A stretch of 64,000 nucleotides of DNA from Ancylobacter novellus (GCA_003241695.1 QFPN01000001.1:124001-188000), one strand, 5' to 3'. Shown: positions 23,914 to 31,037, numbered from the stretch's first letter. Numbers and translations are program-made. The notes: a model not told the origin generated them from the sequence alone.

Positions 23914-24129
23914 ATGGGCCGAGCGCGCGAGTTTCCCTTCGAAGACGAGACGATAGCGGCCGGCGAGGCGGCGGTCGACGAGGCGATCCGTCGTGCCGGC
24001 GGCGCCCGCGAGGCCGTTCGCGCGCTGCTCGTCGAGATCGGCGAGCTGTCGGCCGCACTCGCCGCCGCGAGCGCCAAGGCGTCGACCGGCTATGTGCGCG
24101 GGCGGCAGCCGGCGCGCCGGCCGGCGTGA
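23914..24129 (+). CDS. Small phage/accessory protein of unknown function
   Basis: A 71-residue, largely helical protein (ETIAAGEAAVDEAIRRAGGAREAVRALLVEIGELSAALAAASAKAS) with a basic end (GYVRGRQPARRPA). GGAG lies about 8 bases before the ATG. It overlaps the next gene by 4 bases (GTGA), suggesting coupled translation. A longer form from TTG 23872 is less likely. Function unknown. Confidence 0.65.
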   Translation: MGRAREFPFEDETIAAGEAAVDEAIRRAGGAREAVRALLVEIGELSAALAAASAKASTGYVRGRQPARRPA

Positions 24130-24464
24130 GTGATATCTCCGACAGGCTCGCGGGCTATCCGTGGGTGGTGGTGCGGGTCGCGTGCCAGCTCTGCCCGCGC
24201 CGCCACGCCTACCGCCTGGCGCGGCTCGCCGCAAAGCTCGGCCCGGAGGCGACGCTCGACGAGGTCGTCGAGCGCGTGACGTTCGACTGTCCGTATCGCG
24301 GCGGGGCCCCGCGCCGGCGCGAGCGCAAATACGTTCCGAACTGCAAGGCCTATCTGCCCGACCTGGTCGGGCCGCGCCTGCCTCCGGATCTGCCGCCGGG
24401 TCTGCGCCGGCTGCGTGTGATCAAGGGCGGCCTTGGCGACAAGCCGAAGGACGCGGCAGAGTAA
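24126..24464 (+). CDS. Conserved small protein with Cys pairs (zinc-ribbon-like) and LPDL...IKGG tail
   Basis: A 112-residue protein starting at GTG. It carries CQLCPRRHAYRLARLAAKLGPEATLDEVVERVTFDCPYRGG and YVPNCKAYLPDL, so four cysteines are spaced as in a small zinc-binding domain. Similar proteins with YRLARLAAKxG and T-DC motifs are common in Hyphomicrobiales phage and island regions. The C-terminal LPDLVGPRLPPDLPPGLRRLRVIKGG is echoed by a decayed fragment at 28217-28297. Function unknown. Confidence 0.75.
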   Translation: MSDISDRLAGYPWVVVRVACQLCPRRHAYRLARLAAKLGPEATLDEVVERVTFDCPYRGGAPRRRERKYVPNCKAYLPDLVGPRLPPDLPPGLRRLRVIKGGLGDKPKDAAE

Positions 24465-24629
24465 GCGCGAAACCGGACAGAGCCGGTCATTCTCACGGCG
24501 GCTGAGGAAATCGACGTCTGGATGGACGCGCCGTGGGAAGCGAAAGTGCTGCAGCGGCAGCTGCCGGACGACGCCCTGGTGATCGTGGCGCGGAGGGAGA
24601 AGAAAGATAGCGGCGTCGCCGCAGGCTGA
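24465..24629 (+). pseudogene. SRAP (HMCES/YedK-like) peptidase remnant, C-terminal end only
   Basis: The frame continuing after the preceding TAA reads PVILTAAEEIDVWMDAPW then EAKVLQRQLPDDALVIVARREKKD and stops at TGA 24627-24629. This is the C-terminal portion of SOS response-associated peptidases (MPVIL-T-E-..-WLD...LQR-LP-D-L). The N-terminal catalytic Cys domain is absent and there is no start codon, so the gene is broken. Full-length SRAP proteins protect abasic sites in single-stranded DNA and are frequent in phages and islands. Confidence 0.7.
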
Positions 24630-24641
24630 GGAATCCGGACT

Positions 24642-24655
24642 GTTTGGCGCCAAAC
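24642..24655. repeat. Perfect 14-bp palindrome GTTTGGCGCCAAAC
   Basis: A fully self-complementary 14-mer in the short gap between the SRAP remnant and the end of the HEPN gene, partly flanked by TCCGG/CCGGA. It has no T-run, so an intrinsic terminator is unlikely; a regulator or methyltransferase site (it contains GGCGCC) is possible. Confidence 0.4.
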
Positions 24656-24712
24656 CCGGACATTCACTGATTGTCGAGAAGACGCTGTGAGTCCGCCGAG
24701 TGAGGTTCGGGC

Positions 24713-25360
24713 TTAAGTCGCCAAATCAAAGAAATTTTCAATATCCGCAAGCCAACCATCAAGAAATCTTACCCCGGTCCCAGGCCGGCCACGTACTAGC
24801 AGGTGTTCAGGCCGGCACTTTCCGACCACTCCTACTCTTGCGGCAAAGTCTTGAACTTCATTGGCAGTGTTTCGTGCTCTGTGTGCAAAAAAATGCCGGA
24901 ATACCTTCACTTCGGCAAAGACATCAGCGTTCAACGAAAGCGCGAGAGTGATATTACTTAGATTTGAAGCTGCATAGTCGGTTAGCACCTTCTCCACCTG
25001 CTTAGGATCCCGAATCGCTGCCTCTGAGCGCTCGCTGATCGCGGTCGGGTTTCTGGCTTTCTGGAACCCTGTTGGATTGACGGACCTAAAAACTAGGGCT
25101 GCCGCCTCCTCAGGGGAATTCGGGGTCACGTTTGCAGTTACACGGGAGCCCGCGGCAGTTCGGCTTCGGAGTAATGAACTCTTCGCGTACTGTCGAAGCC
25201 CAGTTACGACTAGGTTGTCGAGCTCAATCGCGGCGTAGGCCAGCGCGCGCAGCTCCTCTGGCGCCAGCGGAGCCGAAATTCCTCTAGTAATAATCCGGAG
25301 ATAGCGGGAACGAGAGATCACCGCGTCCCGAAGCTTCACTAAGTCCGTGACGCACTGCAT
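24713..25360 (-). CDS. HEPN-domain protein (predicted RNase), defence candidate
   Basis: A 215-residue, mostly helical protein. The key feature is R155-H-F-F-A-H160 (VFRHFFAHRARNTANEV), an exact R-polar-x3-H HEPN ribonuclease motif within a helix, preceded by a helix ending ASNLSNITLALSLNADVFAEVK. The N-terminal part has LRDAVISRSRYLRIITRGI and ALAYAAIELDNLVVTGLRQYAKS, a layout resembling MAE_28990/RiboL-PSP-type HEPN proteins. Its ATG directly follows the DUF262 gene stop (TGA-ATG), with no good Shine-Dalgarno, so translation is coupled. HEPN proteins often act as toxins in abortive defence; targets here are unknown. Composition is less GC-rich than the phage. Confidence 0.75.
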   Translation of the reverse strand: MQCVTDLVKLRDAVISRSRYLRIITRGISAPLAPEELRALAYAAIELDNLVVTGLRQYAKSSLLRSRTAAGSRVTANVTPNSPEEAAALVFRSVNPTGFQKARNPTAISERSEAAIRDPKQVEKVLTDYAASNLSNITLALSLNADVFAEVKVFRHFFAHRARNTANEVQDFAARVGVVGKCRPEHLLVRGRPGTGVRFLDGWLADIENFFDLAT

Positions 25361-26395
25361 TCAAAGAGCCGCATCTAGATAGAGGAACCGCACGGCCTTT
25401 GCACGCGCTACGTTGGTTCCTTTCGTAGCCTCAACAAACTCATTCAAGAGCGGATGTCTCTCTGGATCCCTCAAAGCGTCAATCAAGGCCGCGATGTCCA
25501 GTTGATCGCCCCGAATAGTGGCGGCGACATCCGGAGCCACTTCAGCTGCTCGATGCGCAAGCCCCAAGTTGAAGTGTCGATCAATAAAGACTGCTGTCAG
25601 AGTTTGGAACATGTACCCCCGCTGGAGTTCACGTTCGCCTATCGTTGCTTCGGCAAGTGCGCGATTGAGCCCGTAATCGAGGTAGGAAAAGAGTTGGTCT
25701 TCCTCCTCGAAGACGGTGTTGAACCTTCTATATAGAGAGTCAATCTGGGTCGCTTTTGTCGTAACGAAGCCGTTGAGGATGGTGTGGACAATTTCTGCGT
25801 AAAGCCCATTGTCTGCCATCCGAACGATGTCTCGTCGGCTGAGGACGCCAGCAGAGCGGAGGGGCTCAGAAAATCTGTGTCCAACACGCTGGATAAACCA
25901 CTTGAATGGGCCTTGAAAACGCGCATTGCGTTGTTCTTCGTCGTTTAGAGGAACGTTGCTCGAATTCATTCGTCTAAATGACTCTTGGATTTCCTCCGGT
26001 CGAACTCCACGAAACTCATCAATAGGTAAACTGTATGATATGAAACTAGACTGATACTCCTCGCTGAGTTGGTTGTAATTTTTTCCTCTCAGTTCTTCGG
26101 TTTCAATTTTGGATGAAAGTTTAAACCGCCGATTATAGAACTGCTGCAACGTATGGCTACGCTGCTGCCCGTCTACAATCTCCTTGATAGTGCTTCGAGT
26201 TCGAAGATCTACCTTCGAGTATAGAAAAATTTTTGGTATCGGATACTGAAGCAAAATCGATTCGATGAAAAATGATCTCGCATACGATGCCCAGATGCCT
26301 GCGTTTCTCTGGTAGTCATCGTTTACGTTAATCAGTCCGTCATTGAGCGCCTTGCAGTAGTCACCGACTGACATTGGCGAATAAACAGCGAGCAT
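25361..26395 (-). CDS. DUF262 (GmrSD-N/ParB-like) domain protein
   Basis: A 344-residue protein with the DUF262 marks: NVNDDYQRNAGIW (Gln-Arg at 29-30), SFFIESILLQYPIPKIFLY (41-59), EIVDGQQRSHTLQQFY with DGQQR at 75-79, and ESFRRMNSSNVPLNDEEQRNA. DUF262 proteins hydrolyse NTPs and/or cut DNA in GmrSD, SspE and BREX-associated restriction. No DUF1524 HNH domain follows, so it is a stand-alone DUF262. ATG 26395 is chosen because GAGG lies 8 bases before it; the in-frame GTG at 26425 has its purine run too close. Its stop abuts the HEPN start. Confidence 0.85.
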   Translation of the reverse strand: MLAVYSPMSVGDYCKALNDGLINVNDDYQRNAGIWASYARSFFIESILLQYPIPKIFLYSKVDLRTRSTIKEIVDGQQRSHTLQQFYNRRFKLSSKIETEELRGKNYNQLSEEYQSSFISYSLPIDEFRGVRPEEIQESFRRMNSSNVPLNDEEQRNARFQGPFKWFIQRVGHRFSEPLRSAGVLSRRDIVRMADNGLYAEIVHTILNGFVTTKATQIDSLYRRFNTVFEEEDQLFSYLDYGLNRALAEATIGERELQRGYMFQTLTAVFIDRHFNLGLAHRAAEVAPDVAATIRGDQLDIAALIDALRDPERHPLLNEFVEATKGTNVARAKAVRFLYLDAAL

Positions 26396-26524
26396 GATCC
26401 AATCCTCAGGAAATCGAAACGACACCCCTTGCGGAATGCTGGTCAGGTAACACCGCTGAGCGAAAACGCAGTTACCCGGCTGCCAGCGGTAATTGAATGA
26501 GCCTTCTGGGGCGCATGATGCGCG

Positions 26525-27823
26525 TCATTTGATTTTTTCAAAGCAAAGGACGGCTTCAACGGCCTCAAAAGTTTGTCTATAGGCCCTAGAATGAGGATGT
26601 CTCCCAGCGAGCGTTTTACTCAAATGAAAATCATCTCGGCGCCTAAGACGAAGTCCGTGTGCGCCAGCTATTTCCGTAACGATATTTGGAAGCGGATTGT
26701 TAATATTTTTGTAGAACGAGTCCTGAACTACCAAAACCGCTACCCCCCCATCCTTCATCACGCATGATACGCTTCGAATGGACCGATACATCTTCTCAAA
26801 ATAGTCAAGGTGCGTTTTGTAGTAGTATCCGGAAGAGGCTTTCGACGGGTGGCTTTTCACGGCATCAAGGAAAGCGTTACACGCAGGTCCCCACTCGTCG
26901 GACTGCTCGATAGAACGTGCTGGAACTCGAACGCTTCCCAACATACTCCGGCTCAGATCCGACTTTTCTATCGTTAAAAGCGGTTCAATGACGGCAAGCT
27001 GCAGGCGGGTAACGGCGGTGTAATCGATCCGAGTACAATAGGGTGGGGACGTTAGCACGAAGTCGACCGGTCGCTGGATGTTCAGGCCTGCCGCGGTATC
27101 CGCCACCATTAGGTCAACGGATGACATATCTGTCGTCTCGCCGTCCTGGTGCGTCAAAGTTGAGGCCATGCCGGTTACGAGAGCATTAAAGCGCTCAGCC
27201 AGTTTCCGACGATCAGCGAAGGCGCGGCGCTCACCTGGCTTGGCAACTTTCAGCCACGTCGGGTTTGAAGTTTGGAACGTCGCCGCAAGTTCGCGGCATA
27301 GGGCAAATAGGGCAACGTAGTAGGTGGCTGCGAAGGCGGAGATCAATTGGATCTCACCCGCAGCTCGGGTGTTGTCGCTCACGAGCGTAGTGGAGATAGC
27401 CCGTTCAAGCCTGCGTATCCATCCGGCCGTCAAAGGCCCAAACCAGCTGTGAAGCGCGTCCGCCGCAGGCTCAAAACCATCGTAGCGATCCGCCTTTTCA
27501 AGAAGTTCGCGTCCGAGGGGCACCAAGGCGTCTTTCTCTGAAGACGGCAGAGTCCGTGCCCGCGCCACGATCGCCATGACCGGATTGATGTCGACCCCAA
27601 TCGCGTCAAGCTTCAGCGCCGAAGCGGCGAAAGTCGTTGTACCACTCCCATTCCAAGGGTCGAGAATGCAAGATGCCCTAGGCAGTCCGGCGGAATTTAG
27701 GAGTTCGCGAGCGAAGCTTTCCGGATACCCAGCGTAATAAGGAAAGAAGCCTTCCCAACCCGTTTGAGCTCTCTGGGATCGCTTTGGGGAGACAATCTTG
27801 AGGTCAGCGAAATCGAACGCCAT
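26525..27823 (-). CDS. DNA methyltransferase with DPWNGSGTT and TSPPY motifs
   Basis: A 432-residue amino-methyltransferase. SAM-binding motif I is DPWNGSGTT at residues 55-63 with GVDINP at 76-81; catalytic motif IV is TSPPY at 258-262, giving the order motif I before motif IV. SPPY favours N4-cytosine but N6-adenine is possible. The first residues (VSPKRSQRAQTGWEGFFPYYAGYPESFARELL) set the DNA-binding edge. The segment between motifs is long and helical and may contain target recognition. It is the first gene of the leftward triplet, 129 bases before the DUF262 ATG. It probably modifies DNA so that DUF262/HEPN can tell self from non-self, by inference. Confidence 0.85.
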   Translation of the reverse strand: MAFDFADLKIVSPKRSQRAQTGWEGFFPYYAGYPESFARELLNSAGLPRASCILDPWNGSGTTTFAASALKLDAIGVDINPVMAIVARARTLPSSEKDALVPLGRELLEKADRYDGFEPAADALHSWFGPLTAGWIRRLERAISTTLVSDNTRAAGEIQLISAFAATYYVALFALCRELAATFQTSNPTWLKVAKPGERRAFADRRKLAERFNALVTGMASTLTHQDGETTDMSSVDLMVADTAAGLNIQRPVDFVLTSPPYCTRIDYTAVTRLQLAVIEPLLTIEKSDLSRSMLGSVRVPARSIEQSDEWGPACNAFLDAVKSHPSKASSGYYYKTHLDYFEKMYRSIRSVSCVMKDGGVAVLVVQDSFYKNINNPLPNIVTEIAGAHGLRLRRRDDFHLSKTLAGRHPHSRAYRQTFEAVEAVLCFEKIK

Positions 27824-28162
27824 TTTTGACGGTCCCGGCGAGCATCCGAACCCTTTGCGAGGTCACTGTCTATCGCGATTCACCGCTAGGGGGAATCTGG
27901 GGCTCATACCATTGATTGAACCCAGATCGCGCGCGCCATGCGTAGTTCGGGCGATCTGGCCTCGTGATCCCCAACCGTGCTCGATGCAGCCGCCTCCCGC
28001 TTCCGCAATGGATCAATCAGCGACACCGCCGCGATAGAGAAGAAGGTGCGCAGAAGTGATCAGCGCTTTCTGGTCCGCCCGGCGTGCGTGACGCACACAC
28101 CGGTCCGATCCAGGGGGCAAGCGGTTTGGGAAGCCGCCGAAAAAGCGCTTGCAAGTCAAAGA
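27824..28162. other. Non-coding stretch between methyltransferase and tRNA-proximal repeat
   Basis: Open frames cross this stretch but none has protein-like composition with a ribosome binding site. It must contain the promoter of the methyltransferase gene; I see no confident -35/-10 pair. The only structured elements near it are the inverted repeat and gene fragment listed next. Confidence 0.4.
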
Positions 28163-28223
28163 GCAGGTTTTCGAGGTTTGGAAGTAAAAATCCCAAGACT
28201 TTCTTGGAAACCTCCGAACCTGC
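28163..28223. repeat. Imperfect inverted repeat, 16-17-bp arms, near the tRNA
   Basis: Left arm 28163-28179 and right arm 28208-28223 are complementary apart from two to three internal positions (GCAGGTT...AGGTTT against AAACCT...AACCTGC), with a 28-base spacer. It lies about 170 bases from the tRNA 3' end, on the prophage side. It could be an integrase/excisionase arm site or a remnant transposon end; there is no U-tract for a terminator. Confidence 0.5.
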
Positions 28224-28297
28224 CGGATTCTAAAGGGCCGCGCCGGCCTCCGGACCTGCCGTCCGACGCGTCGAGGCTGCGCCTGATTAAGGGCGGG
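28217..28297 (+). pseudogene. Fragment related to the C-terminus of the 24126-24464 gene
   Basis: This frame encodes LPDSKGPRRPPDLPSDASRL then RLIKGG, matching LPDLVGPRLPPDLPPGLRRL then RVIKGG of the intact gene at about 18 of 26 positions. The Cys-bearing N-terminal part is missing upstream, where the inverted repeat lies. It is probably a decayed second copy, left by an earlier integration at the same tRNA or by recombination. Confidence 0.6.
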
Positions 28298-28390
28298 CGC
28301 TATGAGGCGGCAGGGCGAGGTTTCGTTGCGCATTTCGTTGCGAAGCAGAACACCTCGGGCCGCCCTACCGCCACAAGCCATTGAAGAATC

Positions 28391-28466
28391 TGGTGGGCCC
28401 GGAGGGACTTGAACCCCCAACCAGACCGTTATGAGCGGTCGGCTCTAACCATTGAGCTACAGGCCC
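28391..28466 (-). tRNA. tRNA-Ile2 (CAU anticodon, lysidine type)
   Basis: On the minus strand a complete cloverleaf is readable: acceptor GGGCCTG paired with CGGGCCC, D arm GCTCAATGGTTAGAGC, anticodon stem GACCG/CGGTC with loop CTCATAA (anticodon CAT), T arm with GGTTCAAGTCC and encoded CCA at 28393-28391. The D-loop TTAGAGC and CTCATAA loop resemble bacterial Ile2 tRNAs, whose C34 is modified to lysidine by TilS, rather than elongator or initiator Met. Its 3' end faces the prophage, the usual orientation for an integrase attachment site. Confidence 0.9.
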
Positions 28467-28682
28467 TTGCCGGAGGAAATAAGCCGAAGCGGGGGCCGCT
28501 GTCATCGGTCGTTCGACGAAATGCGGTCCCAGAACCGGCCTCTGCGGCGAGAACGGCGCGGTTCGCGCCTTCCGCTTCGCGGCGATGCGCGTCATGCTGG
28601 CGCAGTCAAGAACCGAACCGACCGCCCGGACGACGCCCCGCAAAAGGGGCGCGCATCGGGGCGGCGAAGGAGGAAATGCACG

Positions 28683-28871
28683 ATGGCCGACGCCCGGACT
28701 CCGCCCGAACCCTTCTTTTCCACCAACGTCGCCGCAAGCCCGGCGAACCAGTCGAGCGCGAAAGCGTTGCGCGATCCGCCTGCCGGACTGCGCGTCGTCA
28801 TCGCGCTCTATGCGCTCGCCCTCGTCGCCATGGTGGTGGCGATCGCCGTGCTGAAAGCGCCAGGAAGCTGA
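28683..28871 (+). CDS. Small single-pass membrane protein
   Basis: A 62-residue protein with AAGGAGG about 9 bases before the ATG. A soluble Pro/Ser/Ala N-terminus (DARTPPEPFFSTNVAASPANQSS) precedes one membrane segment, VVIALYALALVAMVVAIAVLKA (about 38-59). It is located between the tRNA and the sulfolactate regulator. Function unknown. Confidence 0.65.
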   Translation: MADARTPPEPFFSTNVAASPANQSSAKALRDPPAGLRVVIALYALALVAMVVAIAVLKAPGS

Positions 28872-28881
28872 CGGGCCCGCG

Positions 28882-28915
28882 GCCGGACCTCTGATATAAG
28901 TCGGAAGAGGTCCGG
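28882..28915 (+). repeat. Hairpin between the small membrane gene and gntR
   Basis: CCGGACCTCT (28882-28891) and AGAGGTCCGG (28906-28915) form a perfect 10-bp stem with a 14-base loop. The loop contains GATATAAGTC, which resembles half of the TCTTATATAAGA operators found upstream of suyA. It may be a terminator for the small gene, a regulator site for gntR, or both; no T-run follows. Confidence 0.45.
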
Positions 28916-28960
28916 CTGAGTCTCGCCGGGCGAAGCCGCATTCGGAGGACCGAGCCCGGC

Positions 28961-29731
28961 ATGACGGACGCCGCCACGACCAAACGCAGCGCGGAAGCGG
29001 ACGGTCCGCCGGGCGAGGCGGAGGCGCTCGGCTTCCGTCCGCTCTACGCCCAGGTGCGCGACCGGCTCATCCGCCGGCTGGTGGACGGCGTCTGGGCGCC
29101 GGGCGAGCCGCTGCCGAGCGAGATGCAGCTCGCGGCCGAACTCAAGGTCAGCCAGGGCACGGTGCGCAAGGCGCTCGACGCGATGGCGGCCGAGAACCTC
29201 GTCGTGCGCCGGCAGGGCCGCGGCACCTTCGTCGCCCGCCACGACGAAGAACGCATCATGTTCCAGTTCTTCAAGCTGGTGGGCGACGACGGAAGCCGCA
29301 CCTTCCCGCAGAGCCGCGTGACCTCGGTCCAGGCCGCGAAGGCCAACGCGACGGAGCGCGAGACGCTGAAGCTCGAAAAGGACGCGCGGGTCGTCCGCAT
29401 CAGGCGGCTGCGCTCGATCGACGGGACGCCGGTCATCGTCGAGACCATCGTGCTGCCGGAGGCGCTGTTTCCGGGGATCGCGACGATGGAGCTGCCCAAC
29501 AATCTCTATGGGCTCTACGCCATGCATTTCGGCCGGACAGTGGCCAGCACCACGGAACGGCTGAAGGCCGTCGCCGCGGGTCCCGCCGACGCCGAAGCGC
29601 TCGGCGTGGCCGCGGGCGCGCCGACGCTCAAGATCGACCGGCTGGCGCTCTCGCTCGAACGCCAGCCGGTGGAATGGCGCGTCTCTGTGTGCCTCACCGA
29701 GCGCATCCACTATCTGTCGGAGCTGCGCTGA
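28961..29731 (+). CDS. GntR family regulator with UTRA domain (HutC type), probable sulfolactate regulator
   Basis: A 256-residue regulator. Residues about 24-90 are the GntR winged helix-turn-helix (FRPLYAQVRDRLIRRLVDGVWAPGEPLPSEMQLAAELKVSQGTVRKALDAMAAENLVVRRQGRGTFVA). Residues about 110-250 are an UTRA ligand-binding domain (ARVVRIRRLRSIDGTPVIVETIVLPEALFPGI, with a terminal VEWRVSVCLTERIHYL). GGAGG precedes the ATG. It is convergent with the binding-protein gene and next to suyAB-slcC-comC, so it probably senses sulfolactate or sulfopyruvate. Palindromes TCTTATATAAGA in the slcH/suyA intergenic region are the likely operators. Confidence 0.88.
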   Translation: MTDAATTKRSAEADGPPGEAEALGFRPLYAQVRDRLIRRLVDGVWAPGEPLPSEMQLAAELKVSQGTVRKALDAMAAENLVVRRQGRGTFVARHDEERIMFQFFKLVGDDGSRTFPQSRVTSVQAAKANATERETLKLEKDARVVRIRRLRSIDGTPVIVETIVLPEALFPGIATMELPNNLYGLYAMHFGRTVASTTERLKAVAAGPADAEALGVAAGAPTLKIDRLALSLERQPVEWRVSVCLTERIHYLSELR

Positions 29732-29752
29732 CGCGCGGCCCCGACCACCGCG

Positions 29753-30766
29753 CTACTTCTGGGCCTTCTGCTCCTCGGCGCCGGCGAGCGCCTTGCGCCA
29801 GACCTCGATCTCACGCTCGAAACGCGCCTTGTGGGCCTCGGGGGTCTGCTCGGCGTCCGGAAACACCGTGGTGCCGACTTCGGCGAAACGGGCGACGATC
29901 TTCGGATCCTTGAGCGCGATCTTCAGCGCGGCGTTGATCTTCGCCGCCGCCTCGTCGGGCACGCCCTTGGGCGCGTAGAGGCCGTGCCAGATCGTGAACT
30001 CGAAGCCCTTGAGCCCCGCCTCGTCCAGCGTCGGCAGGTCCTTGACCGCCGCGAGGCGCTCCTTCGACGACACCGCGTAGGGCTTGATCTTGCCGGCGAG
30101 CGCGGGCGGCACGGCGGTGGTGGACTGGTCGCACAGGACGTCGACCTGGCCGCCCATGAGATCGTTCATGGCGGGTCCGGTGCCGCGATAGCTGATGAGG
30201 TTGAACTTCACGTCCAGCGCGCGCTGTAGCAGAACCGCGCAGAGATAGGCGTTCGAGCCGACGCCGGCGTGCGCGACGGCGATGGAGGGGCCTTCCGCCT
30301 TGAGCTTGGCGAGAAGCTCGCGCGCGTCCTTCGCCGGGTAACCGTTCTTGGCCGCAAGCAGCATCGGACCGCCGTTGATGACCCCGAGCGGACGGAAAGC
30401 GGTCGCCGTGTCGTAGGTCAGATCGCTGTAGAGCGAGGCCGAGGCCGCCAGCGCGACGTGGTGGATGAGCAGCGTGTAGCCGTCCGGATCGGCGCGCGCG
30501 ACGCGGGCCGCGCCGAGCGTGCCGCCCGCGCCGGTGACGTTCTCGACGACGATCTGCTGGCCGAGCGTCTTCGACATGGAGTCGCCGATGAGACGCGCGA
30601 TGATGTCGCTCGGGCCGCCGGCAGCATAGGGCGCGACCAGCGTGATGACGCGCTCCGGATAGGCGGCGTGGGCCGGAGCGACGGCGGCGCCGAGCGCAAG
30701 CGCGGCGGCTGCGGCCACCACGGCGGTCGGCCGGAACATGGACAAGATGCGGGTCTTCAATGGCAT
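29753..30766 (-). CDS. slcH: TctC/Bug-family periplasmic binding protein, probable sulfolactate TTT component
   Basis: A 337-residue periplasmic solute-binding protein of tripartite tricarboxylate transporters. It has a signal peptide (FRPTAVVAAAAALALGAAVAPAHA, about residues 11-35) and the Bug hallmarks YPERVITLVAPYAAGGPSDIIAR, VVENVTGAGGTLGAARVARADPDGYTLL and YRGTGPAMNDLMGGQVDVLCDQ. GGGAGG precedes the ATG; the frame is open upstream but is not signal-like. It is divergent from suyAB with shared operators, matching SlcH of the SlcHFG sulfolactate system. The membrane subunits SlcF and SlcG are not in the window, so they must be encoded elsewhere. Substrate is inferred from neighbours. Confidence 0.82.
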   Translation of the reverse strand: MPLKTRILSMFRPTAVVAAAAALALGAAVAPAHAAYPERVITLVAPYAAGGPSDIIARLIGDSMSKTLGQQIVVENVTGAGGTLGAARVARADPDGYTLLIHHVALAASASLYSDLTYDTATAFRPLGVINGGPMLLAAKNGYPAKDARELLAKLKAEGPSIAVAHAGVGSNAYLCAVLLQRALDVKFNLISYRGTGPAMNDLMGGQVDVLCDQSTTAVPPALAGKIKPYAVSSKERLAAVKDLPTLDEAGLKGFEFTIWHGLYAPKGVPDEAAAKINAALKIALKDPKIVARFAEVGTTVFPDAEQTPEAHKARFEREIEVWRKALAGAEEQKAQK

Positions 30767-30903
30767 GCGGGGCCTCCCGGCAGGTTGAGTTTCCTCGGGC
30801 GCGGCGGCGGATCTCTTTCGTCCGCCTACCCGCCCGCGCGAGGCGTTCCGCCTGCGCGCCGACGTCGAGCCGAGCGGCTGCGACCCGGATACGATATCAT
30901 ATC

Positions 30904-30915
30904 TCTTATATAAGA
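30904..30915. promoter_or_regulatory. Operator-like palindrome TCTTATATAAGA
   Basis: A perfect 12-bp palindrome in an AT-rich patch of the 324-bp divergent region between slcH and suyA (30767-31090), 138 bp from the slcH start. The size and AT-rich dyad suit a GntR/UTRA regulator. A near copy lies at 31026-31037. Apart from these two sites and promoters implied by divergence, the region shows nothing else. Confidence 0.6.
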
Positions 30916-31025
30916 CTAGAGCCACGTGACGCGATTGGCATGCCACATTCGTTTTTTTCTACAGTTAGAGTCAAGATATGATCGGGACGAATTTCAGCGC
31001 CCGTTGACGCCTCACGGGTCTTGTG

Positions 31026-31037
31026 TCTTATACAAGA
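31026..31037. promoter_or_regulatory. Second operator-like palindrome TCTTATACAAGA
   Basis: Differs from the 30904-30915 palindrome at one position. It lies 54 bp before the suyA ATG, where it could overlap a suyAB promoter. Two copies in the slcH/suyA region and a half-site before gntR point to one regulon with the adjacent GntR protein. Confidence 0.6.

Larger units (their letters stand above)
1..28390. mobile_element. Siphovirus-type prophage, left end outside window
   Basis: A continuous set of phage structural and lysis genes in canonical order (terminase, portal, protease, capsid, connectors, tail, tape measure, tip, fibre, endolysin, holin) is followed by accessory genes and ends at the 3' end of a tRNA-Ile2 gene read on the opposite strand. 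Endolysin, holin and a receptor-binding fibre argue for a real prophage rather than a gene transfer agent. No integrase, repressor, replication gene or second attachment site is visible, so the left boundary lies before position 1. The right boundary is inferred from the tRNA; the block at 24.7-27.8 kb could instead belong to a separate island using the same tRNA. Confidence 0.85.

Noticed and set aside
25361..26395. Complete type IV GmrSD restriction enzyme
   Set aside because: Only the DUF262 part is present; there is no DUF1524 HNH domain in the protein or the next gene.
27977..28384. A 135-codon gene between the methyltransferase and the tRNA
   Set aside because: Only the segment encoding LPDSKGPRRPPDLP...IKGG looks like protein; the start lacks a ribosome binding site and the frame crosses a large inverted repeat. 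Kept as a fragment.
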